From Candidatus Poribacteria bacterium (lineage in GTDB: Bacteria > Poribacteria > WGA-4E > PCPOR2b): a DNA stretch of 64,000 nt. This document shows, piece by piece, positions 1-8,283 of the stretch. Made by a program: the position numbers and the translations under genes. The notes beneath the pieces were generated by a model. The model saw nothing but the letters and a program-made list of their open reading frames with translations, searched no databases and was not told the origin of the DNA. Position 1 is the stretch's first letter. Each line of letters begins with the position of its first letter. Location of the stretch: positions 1-64,000 of the forward strand of contig JAJECO010000096.1 of NCBI GenBank assembly GCA_022822005.1, in the 5' to 3' direction.

Positions 1-107
1 TAAGTTGCTAGTTGCCAAACCCGCTCGGCTTGGATAGACATATCCAAGCCATTTGGGACGAGGGTTTGCAGTGGATTTGTCAATCCACTGCGAGCGGGGA
101 GGGATTC
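1..107. repeat. Two-hairpin (cloverleaf-like) interspersed repeat, copy 1
   Basis: Two perfect 10-bp hairpins sit inside a 6-bp outer stem. Hairpin 1 is GGCTTGGATA (27-36), loop GACA (37-40), TATCCAAGCC (41-50). Hairpin 2 is GCAGTGGATT (68-77), loop TGTC (78-81), AATCCACTGC (82-91). The outer stem is CCGCTC (21-26) with GAGCGG (92-97). The two loops are reverse complements of each other. A closely related copy lies at 26298-26410, so this is a dispersed repeat rather than a local accident. It lies just upstream of the gene starting at 177. No transposase is present and the element may continue left of the window. Confidence 0.85.
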
Positions 108-176
108 TCCCCCCGGTTTGCAACGGTCCCTATAACTAGCAGCTTGCGTAAAAATAACAAACGGAGGAATTCGTAC

Positions 177-1082
177 ATGACAAAATTTGATCCGATGAAA
201 GGTGTTTTTGGTCTGCTTCCCACGCCCTACACAGAGGACTTAGAAATCCACACCACAGATCTACAAGCTGCCGCGAACTTCTGCTGTGAGTCAGGGCAGC
301 ACGGAATTGTGTGGCCCGTCATGGTGGGGGAGTTCTACTTCCTCGGCGAGGAGGAACGAATCCGCAATTTGGACGCAGTTCTCGAAACAGTCAACGGCAG
401 GCTACCACTAGTTTTTGGATGCTCTGGCATATCCGTACCGCAGACGCTGCTCTACGCAAGGGCCGCGCAGCAGGCAGCGGTGGATTCGATAATCGCTATG
501 GCACCCGCACGAACCAACGCGGCGACAGCAATAGATATGTTCAAACGGCTTGGTGAGGTCTTTGATGGACCGATTATGGTGCAGAACGCCGATAGTTACG
601 CACCGCTGACCGGAGAACAGATTGTCCAACTCGTAGAAGATGTTCCACAAATCGAATATGTCAAAGAGGAAAGACAACCCGGACCCCAGCACATTGGCGA
701 AGTCAAGCAGTTAGCTGGAGATCGGATCAAAACCATCTTCGGAGGCGCTGCCGGTAAGGTGCTACCGGCAGAGATGATACGCGGTGCCGACGGTTGTATG
801 CCCGCTTGCGAGTTTGGCGATTTGCTGGCAAAGATTATGGAACTCTGGTGGGCAGGCGATGAAATCGGTGCACGGGAACTACATACCCGCCTGTTGCCCC
901 TAATTAATCTGGAAAACCATCAGTTTGTCCGATATATCCTCAAACGCCGAGGCGTTCTAACCTCCACGGTAGAGCGGGCACCTGGACCCCATGAACTGGA
1001 TGCTGAGGATAAGCGGGAAATCTCCATCCTGTTGAAAGCAATCGAAAACGACGTCGAATCTTACCCATTCGGCCCAGAATAA
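177..1082 (+). CDS. Dihydrodipicolinate synthase / N-acetylneuraminate lyase family aldolase
   Basis: A 301-residue class I aldolase of the DapA/NanA superfamily, the usual length for this (beta/alpha)8 family. The expected Schiff-base lysine is K163 in YVKEE, and the N-terminal LLPTPYTED fits the family's substrate-carboxylate region. The Tyr that precedes Asn in true DapA is Gln here (VQNADSY), and GTTGE is replaced by PVMVGE. This is therefore probably not lysine-pathway DapA but a 2-keto-acid or sugar-acid aldolase or dehydratase. The ATG at 177 is chosen because GGAGG at 163-167 precedes it by 9 bases. The frame is open back to position 12, but that stretch is repeat DNA. The substrate cannot be told from sequence. 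Confidence 0.85.
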   Translation: MTKFDPMKGVFGLLPTPYTEDLEIHTTDLQAAANFCCESGQHGIVWPVMVGEFYFLGEEERIRNLDAVLETVNGRLPLVFGCSGISVPQTLLYARAAQQAAVDSIIAMAPARTNAATAIDMFKRLGEVFDGPIMVQNADSYAPLTGEQIVQLVEDVPQIEYVKEERQPGPQHIGEVKQLAGDRIKTIFGGAAGKVLPAEMIRGADGCMPACEFGDLLAKIMELWWAGDEIGARELHTRLLPLINLENHQFVRYILKRRGVLTSTVERAPGPHELDAEDKREISILLKAIENDVESYPFGPE

Positions 1083-1129
1083 TAAATGCGCAGATGAACT
1101 GTTTCACCTTTCGGGCAAATGTCCTTAGA

Positions 1130-1300
1130 ATGCACATCATCACACCCGACCATATTGTCTGCAGCTTCAGACGTAGTCATCGTCCTGTGCAGAAGGTTGG
1201 ACTGGGAGACAAAATCCGCTTCGAGACTTACGATGCACCCACCGACCCAATTCCGAGTGGAAATGATCTCCTCATACCCCACCTCATCCGCATTTTTTCA
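1130..1300 (+). pseudogene. Acetamidase/formamidase N-terminal remnant
   Basis: The frame from the ATG at 1130 reads MHIITPDHIVCSF, then GLGDKIRFETYDA and SGNDLL. This resembles the N-terminus of FmdA/AmdA acetamidases, which typically have an xxPGDxVxFET[YR]DA segment. The similarity fades after about 55 codons. The frame then runs as unrelated sequence to 1402, and the roughly 250 remaining residues of an acetamidase are absent. I read it as a decayed 5' fragment. Identification rests on one short motif region, so confidence is moderate. No convincing ribosome binding site precedes 1130. Apart from this remnant I see nothing in 1083-1409. Confidence 0.45.
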
Positions 1301-1409
1301 AACTTAAGGAACTTCAGGTTGTGGACTTCATCTCACAAAAAAACTGCGTGGGAGAGTGCAATCAGACTGATGGAAAACTGCATGCTAACAAGAGCTTCTT
1401 GAGGGAAAA

Positions 1410-3902
1410 ATGGCAAACACAAAGATTTTAATTGTTGCGAACACTATCCCTTTTGATCGAGAGATTGAGAAACGATTACAAACTCTTGGATACACTGTTT
1501 GCGCCTCGCTTCCATGCGGGACACAAGCGATTGAAAAGATACCGGAAATGTTGCCCGATTTAGTCATGGTCAATATAGGACTTGAAGGTGCTATGGCCGC
1601 TGTCGAAGATGCCGAGGAGATATATTCCCATTTCAATATTCCGGTGATATGTCTGATTGACTCGATAGAGAAAGATGTGTTGGAAAGAATAAAGAGGGCC
1701 AGAGTATTTGGACATGTCTTCAAACCATTCGACACGACTCAATTATCCTTGGGCATCGAACAGCAGCTACACTGGCACGCGGTAAATCACGAAAACTCAA
1801 AAAATGAAAAGCGACTATCCACAATCCTCAACAGTGTCAGTGACGCTGTAATTGCCACGGACGACAAGGGATTGGTAACATTTATGAATCCGGTTGCCGA
1901 AACCTTAACAGATTGGGAAATGGACAGAGCGTCCGGAAAGCGTGTAACCGATATTCTTGATATTTATGTTGGCAGCGCAGAAAATCATAAAAAAGACACG
2001 TTTCTGATGGAGATACTCGAAAAAGGATATGTTCCTACCCAAGAATTGTCTTCTGCTTCCGGGATAGACTCTAATACTTACCTCATTGCAAAATCTGGTC
2101 GAGAGATCCCCATCGACTATAACATCACTCCTATCAAAGACGAGAGAGAACCTCCCACCGGCATCGTTATAACTTTCCGCGATATCACCAAGTATAAAAT
2201 GCGAGCGGAACAATCAGACCAGATCATCAGTGAGTTACGCCAGCAAACCCACCTAATGAAAACCGTTTTTGATAGTATGTCTGAGGGGATCGTTGTCCTC
2301 AGCTTAACAGGTACCGTATTGTTCATCAATCCAAGTATACAACAAATTTTTGGTGGGGTACCCCTAGAGCCATTACCCAGCAAATGGTCTGAAGCGTTCG
2401 GTGTTTTTTATCCTGACAAAGAAACACGCGTTCCAATCGATCAGATTCTGTCCACACAGATCTCCCGGGGTGAGGAAATAAGAGATCAAGAACTTTTTGT
2501 ACGCAATGGGGAACAGACACAGGGAATCCACGTCATGGGTAGCGGCCTTCCCTTATTTGATGAGAATCAGGAGGTTGTAGCTTGCGTATGCGTTATTCGC
2601 GACATCACAAAGGACAAAATAGCAGCGATACGGTTAGAACAAACGATGCAGAAGCTGCAAAATCAGGTTCAATTGACGGATACCATTTTTAATAGTATGG
2701 GTGATGGGGTGATCGCTGCCGATGCAACAGGCACCTTTACAATTTTTAACCCCAGCGCCGAAAGAATTCTTGGAATCGGTCCAATTAATACAATCCCTGA
2801 CAAGTGGAGTGAGAACTATGGTCTTTTTTTCCCCGATAGAGTCACCCCCTTTCCACCTGATGAACTTCCACTCGCACGTGCCCTTAAAGGCGAGGCTTCA
2901 GACGAGGTAGAGATGTTTGTACGCAACCCGCAGGTGCCAAACGGCGTTTTTATCAGCGTCAGTGGAAGACCGCTACAGGACGAAGAAGATGCTGAGATGG
3001 GAGGCGTGGTCGTTTTCCGCGATGTGACACATCGAGTCATCGCCGAAGAAGCGTTGAGGCAAGCATTCGCACAGGGGCGGTTGGAGATTGTCGAGACCAT
3101 CCTCCACAATATCGGCAATGCAATTAACAGCGTAACGGTAGGACTTAACGTCCTCCAAGAGAATTTAGTGGGGAATCGACTCATACACCGCTTCGCCGCA
3201 CTTGCCGATATGGTTAAAGCGCATCAAGCGGATTGGGTTGATTTCATCAAAAATGACCCAAAAGGACAGCAGGTGCTCCCATTTCTGATTGCGCTCGCTG
3301 CAGATTTTACCAATCAGAATAAAAAAGTAGTTGAGACACTTGAGCGCGTCAATGAAAGAGCAACGCATATCATTGACATCATCCGTACGCAAGGATCCTC
3401 TAACCAACCCAGTATGACGCGGAAAACTATCGACCTACAGCAGTCAATCTTGAGTGCGGTGAAATTACAGCAAGATTCGGTCGACAGACGAGGCATCCAA
3501 GTCGATGTCGATTGCGAAAACGCGCCCCAAGAACTTCAGATTCAGGAGAGTCAATTTCATCAGATGTTGGTGAATCTGTTGAGAAATTCGATCGAAGCCA
3601 TTGATGAACTGATTCAATCGGGCGGTCTCAATGAAACGCCGCGCATCGAAGTCAAAGCCTATACCCATGAGGATTTCCTCTATCTTGATGTTACCGATAA
3701 TGGCATCGGTATTGCACAGAAAAACTCTCGGTTGATCTTCAATGCCGGTTATACGACGAAGGACTCGGGGACCGGGCTCGGTCTCCATTCGAGTGCTAAT
3801 TTTGTGATTGGATCTGGCGGGAAGATTTACCCCTTGAGCGAGGGGATTGGCAAAGGTACAACCATGCGAATTATGCTACGGTGCTCCTCAGTTATACCGT
3901 AG
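1410..3902 (+). CDS. PAS-domain sensor histidine kinase with degenerate N-terminal receiver domain
   Basis: An 830-residue, apparently cytoplasmic kinase. Residues 1-120 form a receiver-like domain of the type that precedes PAS kinases. Its acidic pair is lost (V9-A10-N11) and the phospho-acceptor Asp is Asn55 (LVMVNIGL), while the switch-region KPFD is kept. Three PAS domains follow (about 135-250, 285-400, 425-545), each ending in an FRD or IRD motif. The dimerisation helix carries His566 in LHNIGN. The ATPase domain (about 690-825) shows the N box (LVNLLRNSIEAI), DNGIGI and GTGLGLHSS, so it should be active. No membrane segment or cognate response regulator is adjacent. GAGGGA precedes the ATG at 1410. 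Confidence 0.93.
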   Translation: MANTKILIVANTIPFDREIEKRLQTLGYTVCASLPCGTQAIEKIPEMLPDLVMVNIGLEGAMAAVEDAEEIYSHFNIPVICLIDSIEKDVLERIKRARVFGHVFKPFDTTQLSLGIEQQLHWHAVNHENSKNEKRLSTILNSVSDAVIATDDKGLVTFMNPVAETLTDWEMDRASGKRVTDILDIYVGSAENHKKDTFLMEILEKGYVPTQELSSASGIDSNTYLIAKSGREIPIDYNITPIKDEREPPTGIVITFRDITKYKMRAEQSDQIISELRQQTHLMKTVFDSMSEGIVVLSLTGTVLFINPSIQQIFGGVPLEPLPSKWSEAFGVFYPDKETRVPIDQILSTQISRGEEIRDQELFVRNGEQTQGIHVMGSGLPLFDENQEVVACVCVIRDITKDKIAAIRLEQTMQKLQNQVQLTDTIFNSMGDGVIAADATGTFTIFNPSAERILGIGPINTIPDKWSENYGLFFPDRVTPFPPDELPLARALKGEASDEVEMFVRNPQVPNGVFISVSGRPLQDEEDAEMGGVVVFRDVTHRVIAEEALRQAFAQGRLEIVETILHNIGNAINSVTVGLNVLQENLVGNRLIHRFAALADMVKAHQADWVDFIKNDPKGQQVLPFLIALAADFTNQNKKVVETLERVNERATHIIDIIRTQGSSNQPSMTRKTIDLQQSILSAVKLQQDSVDRRGIQVDVDCENAPQELQIQESQFHQMLVNLLRNSIEAIDELIQSGGLNETPRIEVKAYTHEDFLYLDVTDNGIGIAQKNSRLIFNAGYTTKDSGTGLGLHSSANFVIGSGGKIYPLSEGIGKGTTMRIMLRCSSVIP

Positions 3903-4027
3903 GGGCTTTATTTTGACATACTCCCCGTCCAGTACGCTTTTACCTTGCTCATAGAACCCGAGCTTCGGGATTGAGGTTTTCTTTTTAAAGGGGTCGCATT
4001 TTGTAATAAAAAAACAGCATTTCGGCA

Positions 4028-4116
4028 TCTGCCTACAGACAAGGCAGAAGCGGAAGGGCGCAGCCGTAGGGACTGGGCGTCCCAACCCTGTGGGCGAGTT
4101 GGCCTCGCCCCCTACG
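4028..4116. repeat. Structured intergenic repeats: simple hairpin plus two-hairpin element
   Basis: This lies in the 330-bp gap 3903-4232. A hairpin TCTGCCT/AGGCAGA occupies 4028-4034 and 4042-4048. A two-hairpin unit follows: outer stem CGTAGGG (4065-4071) with CCCTACG (4110-4116). It encloses GGGA/TCCC (4069-4072, 4080-4083) and GGGCGAG/CTCGCCC (4092-4098, 4104-4110), with bases at the junctions shared between stems. The architecture matches the elements at 1-107 and 26298-26410, but the sequence differs. No gene is supported in the gap. It lies between the converging kinase gene and Ldh_2 gene, where it could end transcription or be a mobile repeat. Confidence 0.65.
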
Positions 4117-4232
4117 ATTCTGCAATCCGAATCACTTTCCTACCACGGTCCGAGTCATCTTTCCCACGATAAGTCCAGATCGATTGTTCACTCTATCCTG
4201 AAATTCTCATTCTACGGACCCGCTCCGGTATT

Positions 4233-5282
4233 TTAATCTATATCCACACCCAACGATTCTGCGAGCGCTTCCAACCGTTCCCAGAGTGCCTCAGCGATGG
4301 GGATGCCGTCACGTCCGCGGGTCTCCTCTGCCCGTGCCTCAAGGTCGCCGGGGAGGATCACCTCATCGAAACCGGGTGCCGGCGGCACGGATCTGATCTG
4401 ATCCCCCAGATCTTTGATCCGCGCCGAGTAGTCTGTCAACGACTGAAACAGATCTGCCTTCATGACCATCATGGTAACACCGGAGTGCCGAAAGATGACA
4501 CCGCCCCGCGTCTCTTCGTTAGAAAAGGCATCCGCCCCAGACAGGATCCGTCCGAAGAATTCTACTGCCAACATCAAGGCATACCCTTTGTGTCCACCGA
4601 ATGGGAGTAACGAACCACCCTCCAGATAATCCATCGGATTCGTGGAAGGATTTCCATCTTTGTCAACGATGCTGCCGGGTGGCAGCTGTGCATTTCTGTC
4701 TCTCGCCGTGAGGACTTTACTACCCGCAACAACCGTCGTAGCATAATCGATGATTATCGGCGGACCATCGTCCACGGGGAAGCCCATACCGATCGGGTTC
4801 GTGCTCAGCACCGGCTGCCGCCCGCCGAAGGGAACAGCGACCGGCTGTTCTGCTCCAAACCCTCCAGCCCAGATTATCGATAGCATCCCGTTCGCAGCTG
4901 CGATTTCGGCGTATTCGCCCAGACGACCGATATGGTTTATCTGAACAGCACTTACGACCGCTACGTTGTGGCTTTTAGCCTTCTCTATAGCAACCTCCAT
5001 CGCATACTTCGCTGTCACATGCCCAAAAGTCCAGTTCCCCGCTATAAGTGCGCTTGTGGCGTCCTCTTGCCGGATTTGGGGCCAAGCGGTGGGGACAATT
5101 TCACCGTCTTGAATCTTTTCGACGTAGCTCGGCAGATGTAGGATGCCGTGCGTATCAACGCCACGCAAAGTCGATAAAACCAACGCCTCCGCGACACGGC
5201 TCGCGTTCCGCTCATCGGCTCCCGCGGCTAGTAGTGCCTCGCGGATAAGCTTATCAAGCTCAGCAGTTGTCTTTATAACCAT
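4233..5282 (-). CDS. Ldh_2 (YlbC/YiaK-type) NAD(P)-dependent dehydrogenase
   Basis: A 349-residue member of the malate/L-lactate dehydrogenase 2 family. This is a non-Rossmann NAD(P)H fold that reduces 2-oxo acids, ureidoglycolate, diketogulonate or cyclic imino acids. Family hallmarks are RGVDTHG with catalytic His45, NHIGRLGEYA in the middle, STNPIGMGFP near the cofactor site, and PFGGHKGYAL. Length is normal. The start is the ATG at 5282, preceded by GGAGGA (read on the minus strand, 5291-5296). An in-frame extension to 5327 lacks a ribosome site. It diverges from the Gfo/Idh/MocA gene at 5610, so the two may serve one catabolic route. The substrate is not predictable. Confidence 0.92.
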   Translation of the reverse strand: MVIKTTAELDKLIREALLAAGADERNASRVAEALVLSTLRGVDTHGILHLPSYVEKIQDGEIVPTAWPQIRQEDATSALIAGNWTFGHVTAKYAMEVAIEKAKSHNVAVVSAVQINHIGRLGEYAEIAAANGMLSIIWAGGFGAEQPVAVPFGGRQPVLSTNPIGMGFPVDDGPPIIIDYATTVVAGSKVLTARDRNAQLPPGSIVDKDGNPSTNPMDYLEGGSLLPFGGHKGYALMLAVEFFGRILSGADAFSNEETRGGVIFRHSGVTMMVMKADLFQSLTDYSARIKDLGDQIRSVPPAPGFDEVILPGDLEARAEETRGRDGIPIAEALWERLEALAESLGVDID

Positions 5283-5425
5283 TATTAAGGTCCTCCTCAG
5301 AATAGTGCCAATCACTAACAAAATCAAGTTTAGGTTATCGCCCTAGATTTAGATCCGTGGTTAAAGCAAATCTTCGTAGTATTCGTGCAGGTTGTCCATG
5401 TGCACTTCTATGGATTCATGTCCTA

Positions 5426-5454
5426 ACTATAGCATGTATCCGCGCCGCAATCAA
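5426..5454 (-). promoter_or_regulatory. Predicted sigma70 promoter for the Ldh_2 gene
   Basis: Read on the minus strand: -35 TTGATT (5449-5454), 17-bp spacer, extended -10 TGC-TATAGT (TATAGT at 5426-5431). The leader to the start at 5282 would be about 135 bases. The gap 5283-5609 otherwise holds only the opposing promoter at 5502-5531. Confidence 0.5.
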
Positions 5455-5501
5455 TTAGATTTAGGATTGTCTTTCCATGGGCGGAACGTGCACCAAATTG
5501 C

Positions 5502-5531
5502 TTGACTTGGTAGTTCATGCCGTGCTAGGAT
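5502..5531 (+). promoter_or_regulatory. Predicted sigma70 promoter for the Gfo/Idh/MocA-SGNH-amidase cluster
   Basis: TTGACT (5502-5507), 18-bp spacer, TAGGAT (5526-5531) with an extended TGC just before it. The leader to the TTG start at 5610 would be about 70 bases. The -10 is imperfect. Confidence 0.5.
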
Positions 5532-5609
5532 ACGCAGAGCACTAATTTTGATTAGCTTGCATGTCATTCAAGTTCAGCAAATCATCAGAATAACAAGGGG
5601 GATTCCATT

Positions 5610-6704
5610 TTGGCTAAAAAATTTAGAGTTGGTATCATTGCAAGTGGCCGTATTGCGCGTGCACACGGTCAAGGTTGGACCGAATGTAATCGCACTGAAA
5701 TCGTTGCGATTGCCGATTCGCATCCCGAAGCATTGGCAAGTTATGCAGAGGATTTCAACGTTAAAAGCCAGTACCTCGATTACCGGGAGATGATGGACAA
5801 GGAGGATCTCGACATCGTCAGCGTCTGTTCATGGAATCCGCAACACGCTGAGATGACGATCGCGGCAGCGGTTCACAAGCCGCAAGTGATACTCTGCGAG
5901 AAACCGATGGCTTGCTCGCTGGGAGAAGCCGAAGCGATGATGATTGCCTGTGAACGCAATGATGTCAAATTTGCAATTGGCCATCAGCGTCGTTTCTATT
6001 CTTCGTGGCAGGAAGCGAGACGACTCCTTAAGGACGGTGCTATCGGCGAACCGCGTCGACTCTGGTCTTCTGTGAGGGCAGGGATGCTGAACACAGGAAC
6101 CCACTGTGTCGATTTCCAACTTTTCGTCCTCGGTGATCCACAGGCGGAGTGGGTCATGGGTTCCGTGGAACGTAAAACTGACCACTATCTCTTTGGGCAT
6201 CGGGTCGAAGACCGCTGCTGCGGGCTGATCGGATATCCCAACGATGTGGAAGGTGTCATTGAGAACGAGGTTCCCATCAGTGGTGGTCTCTATCAAGTCG
6301 GTGCTACAATATATGGCAGCGATGGCATGATGGATGTCAACGATAATAGCTTGAAATATATGACCCCGAAAAAGGCGGGTTGGCAGGTGTTTGAGCCGAC
6401 CGAAAAAAATCGGACCGGTTACGGCAGCGCCTTCACAAGTCAGGCGTATGCGGTCTGTGACTGGATCGACGGCAAGATTGATGACTATCCGGGACAGGCA
6501 AAGTATGGGAAGGCTGCATTGGAGCTTATGATGGCGGTCTACGAATCAGCCCGTATGCACGAGCGAGTGAGACTGCCGTTAGAGACGCGTGCTAACCCAC
6601 TGGATGTGGCGGTGGAAACCGGTGTTATTCCGGTTGAACGTCCCGGTCAATGGGATGAACGCTCTTTCTTGGTACGCGGCGAATCGATGACCTGGATCAA
6701 GTAA
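5610..6704 (+). CDS. Gfo/Idh/MocA family oxidoreductase
   Basis: A 364-residue NAD(P)-dependent sugar or cyclitol dehydrogenase. The N-terminal Rossmann fold opens with VGIIASGRIARAHG. The family EKP motif is present in LCEKPMA, followed by NDVKFAIGHQRRFYSSW, where the family places substrate- and catalysis-linked residues. The C-terminal half is the alpha/beta substrate domain. The start is TTG at 5610, with AAGGGGGA about 8 bases upstream; no ATG fits the conserved N-terminus. It is co-directional with the SGNH hydrolase (71-bp gap) and the nitrilase-family gene, suggesting one catabolic cluster. The substrate is unknown. Confidence 0.92.
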   Translation: MAKKFRVGIIASGRIARAHGQGWTECNRTEIVAIADSHPEALASYAEDFNVKSQYLDYREMMDKEDLDIVSVCSWNPQHAEMTIAAAVHKPQVILCEKPMACSLGEAEAMMIACERNDVKFAIGHQRRFYSSWQEARRLLKDGAIGEPRRLWSSVRAGMLNTGTHCVDFQLFVLGDPQAEWVMGSVERKTDHYLFGHRVEDRCCGLIGYPNDVEGVIENEVPISGGLYQVGATIYGSDGMMDVNDNSLKYMTPKKAGWQVFEPTEKNRTGYGSAFTSQAYAVCDWIDGKIDDYPGQAKYGKAALELMMAVYESARMHERVRLPLETRANPLDVAVETGVIPVERPGQWDERSFLVRGESMTWIK

Positions 6705-6775
6705 CAGTAAGGTGCCGTATGAGCGATCTGGAGGTGCAAATCGTCACCCTCTCGCCCGTAAGGAGAACCCTTTAA

Positions 6776-7357
6776 ATGCAAAAACTCATCCTCATCGGTG
6801 ATTCAATCCGTATGGGCTATCAAGCCGATGTTATTCGTGAGCTAACCAACCTTGCTGACGTTTGGGCACCGACGCAGAACGGCGGGAATAGCGCGAATAT
6901 TCTTCAACATCTCGACGAATGGATTATCTCTCGGTCACCCGATGTCGTTCATATCAACTGTGGGCTGCACGACTTGAAAAAGGATTTCGACACCGGCGAG
7001 CCAGCCATTCCGCTTAATCAATACGAATCAAATCTCCGCGCGCTGCTCGGACGCATTTTGGCGGAGACCGATTGTACTGTCATTTGGGCGACAACTACGC
7101 CTGTGAACGAAATCTGGCATCATGAGCGGAAAGGGTTCGACCGGCTGGAGGCTGATGTCGCAGCGTATAACGGCGTCGCTCTCAAGATCGCAGCCGACTT
7201 GGATATTCCGATTAACGACCTGTTTGGCGTCATCACGGATGCAGGACGGGACAGCTATCTGACACCGGATGGCGTCCATTTTACCCACGAAGGCAGTGCG
7301 TTGCTCGGCAAGGCGGTTGCCGAATTTGTCAAACCGCACCTCACAACCCCAGATTAA
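6776..7357 (+). CDS. SGNH/GDSL-type hydrolase
   Basis: A 193-residue esterase- or deacetylase-like protein with no signal peptide. Block I is ILIGDSIRMGY with nucleophile Ser10. The oxyanion block II glycine is in GGNSAN. Block III is INCGLHD, where the usual GxND asparagine is replaced by His. Block V is DGVHF with Asp165 and His168. The missing block III Asn is unusual and could weaken the oxyanion hole. AAGGAGAA precedes the ATG. It lies between the Gfo/Idh/MocA gene and the amidase, a setting that suggests removal of acyl groups from sugars or small amides, though this is inference. Confidence 0.85.
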   Translation: MQKLILIGDSIRMGYQADVIRELTNLADVWAPTQNGGNSANILQHLDEWIISRSPDVVHINCGLHDLKKDFDTGEPAIPLNQYESNLRALLGRILAETDCTVIWATTTPVNEIWHHERKGFDRLEADVAAYNGVALKIAADLDIPINDLFGVITDAGRDSYLTPDGVHFTHEGSALLGKAVAEFVKPHLTTPD

Positions 7358-7378
7358 ACACCACAATAAGGAAATAGT

Positions 7379-8257
7379 ATGGACAACGATACAATCCAAG
7401 TCGCATCAATCGCAATGCACAGCGTCATGGGCGATCCGTCGGCAAACCTAGCACGCGTGGCGGAATGGGCGCACAAAGCATACGCACAAGGAGCGGACTT
7501 CGGAATTTTCCCGGAGGAGTGTATTACTGGGTCAATGAATAAGTCTGACCTAACGTTCGAGGAAGCGCGGAAAATTGCCGCAGCCGCAGCAGAGGAATCA
7601 GTACCATTTCTGGAATCCCTCTGTCGTAAATTACAAATGACACTTGTGGTTGGTACGATTGAGCCATTCGGTGAGCAACTCCGTAACAGCGCACTTATCG
7701 TTGGTCCCGAAGGATATCTGGCAACCTTCTCAAAACTTCATCTGCCGAATCCGAATGAGCGGGAGTGGTTTGTGCCCGGCGACACGTTTCCAGTAGTGGC
7801 TTCACAGGGGTGGACGTTTGGTGTGGGGATCTGCTACGACCTGCGTTTCCCCGAACTTTTTCGGAGCGCAGCGCAGAACGGGGCGGAACTCTTCTTCATC
7901 CCCGTCGGCGGCAGTGGGGCAAACGAGAAAATTTCCAACAATGGAGATCAGCAGGAGCAAGCCGAGTTTCACAAGGAGTTAGCGATGCAGCTGCTACCGG
8001 GGCGGGCAGTTGATAATGCCCTTCATATCTTTTATGCGAACCAATCGGGGCACAGCGGCAACGCTTGGTTTCCCGGCCTATGCTTGGCGATAGATCCAAG
8101 TGGAGAACTGATCGATGAATATCTCCCAGATGAAGGGATGATTGTCACGCAAGTAAAAAGGGAGACAACCGATAGGGCAAGGGCTTCTGCCAGCTGCACC
8201 GTTGATGAGGCAAGACCCGAGGTCTATGAAGCAGCCCAACTGGTGAAAGGGGAGTAA
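7379..8257 (+). CDS. Carbon-nitrogen hydrolase (nitrilase superfamily amidase)
   Basis: A 292-residue nitrilase-fold enzyme that hydrolyses C-N bonds. The catalytic triad is visible: Glu46 in FPEECITG, Lys119 in FSKLHLP and Cys152 in GICYDLRFPE. The CYDLRFPE context is typical of the amidase, omega-amidase and carbamoylputrescine branches rather than true nitrilases. Length is normal. AGGAAA lies before the ATG, 21 bases after the SGNH hydrolase stop, so it is probably co-transcribed. It converges on the MFS gene. The exact amide is unknown. Confidence 0.92.
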   Translation: MDNDTIQVASIAMHSVMGDPSANLARVAEWAHKAYAQGADFGIFPEECITGSMNKSDLTFEEARKIAAAAAEESVPFLESLCRKLQMTLVVGTIEPFGEQLRNSALIVGPEGYLATFSKLHLPNPNEREWFVPGDTFPVVASQGWTFGVGICYDLRFPELFRSAAQNGAELFFIPVGGSGANEKISNNGDQQEQAEFHKELAMQLLPGRAVDNALHIFYANQSGHSGNAWFPGLCLAIDPSGELIDEYLPDEGMIVTQVKRETTDRARASASCTVDEARPEVYEAAQLVKGE

Positions 8258-8283
8258 CTTTCTCGTCAATCCAATCAATGTAG

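Noticed and set aside
1-176. 56-residue N-terminal extension of the aldolase from position 12
   Set aside because: The extension translates the hairpin repeat and has no ribosome site.
939-1143. Minus-strand frames around 940-1282
   Set aside because: They overlap the aldolase gene and the acetamidase remnant, with no motif or ribosome site.
5283-5346. Longer N-terminus for the Ldh_2 protein starting at 5327
   Set aside because: No ribosome site there; GGAGGA is correctly spaced for the ATG at 5282, where family similarity starts.
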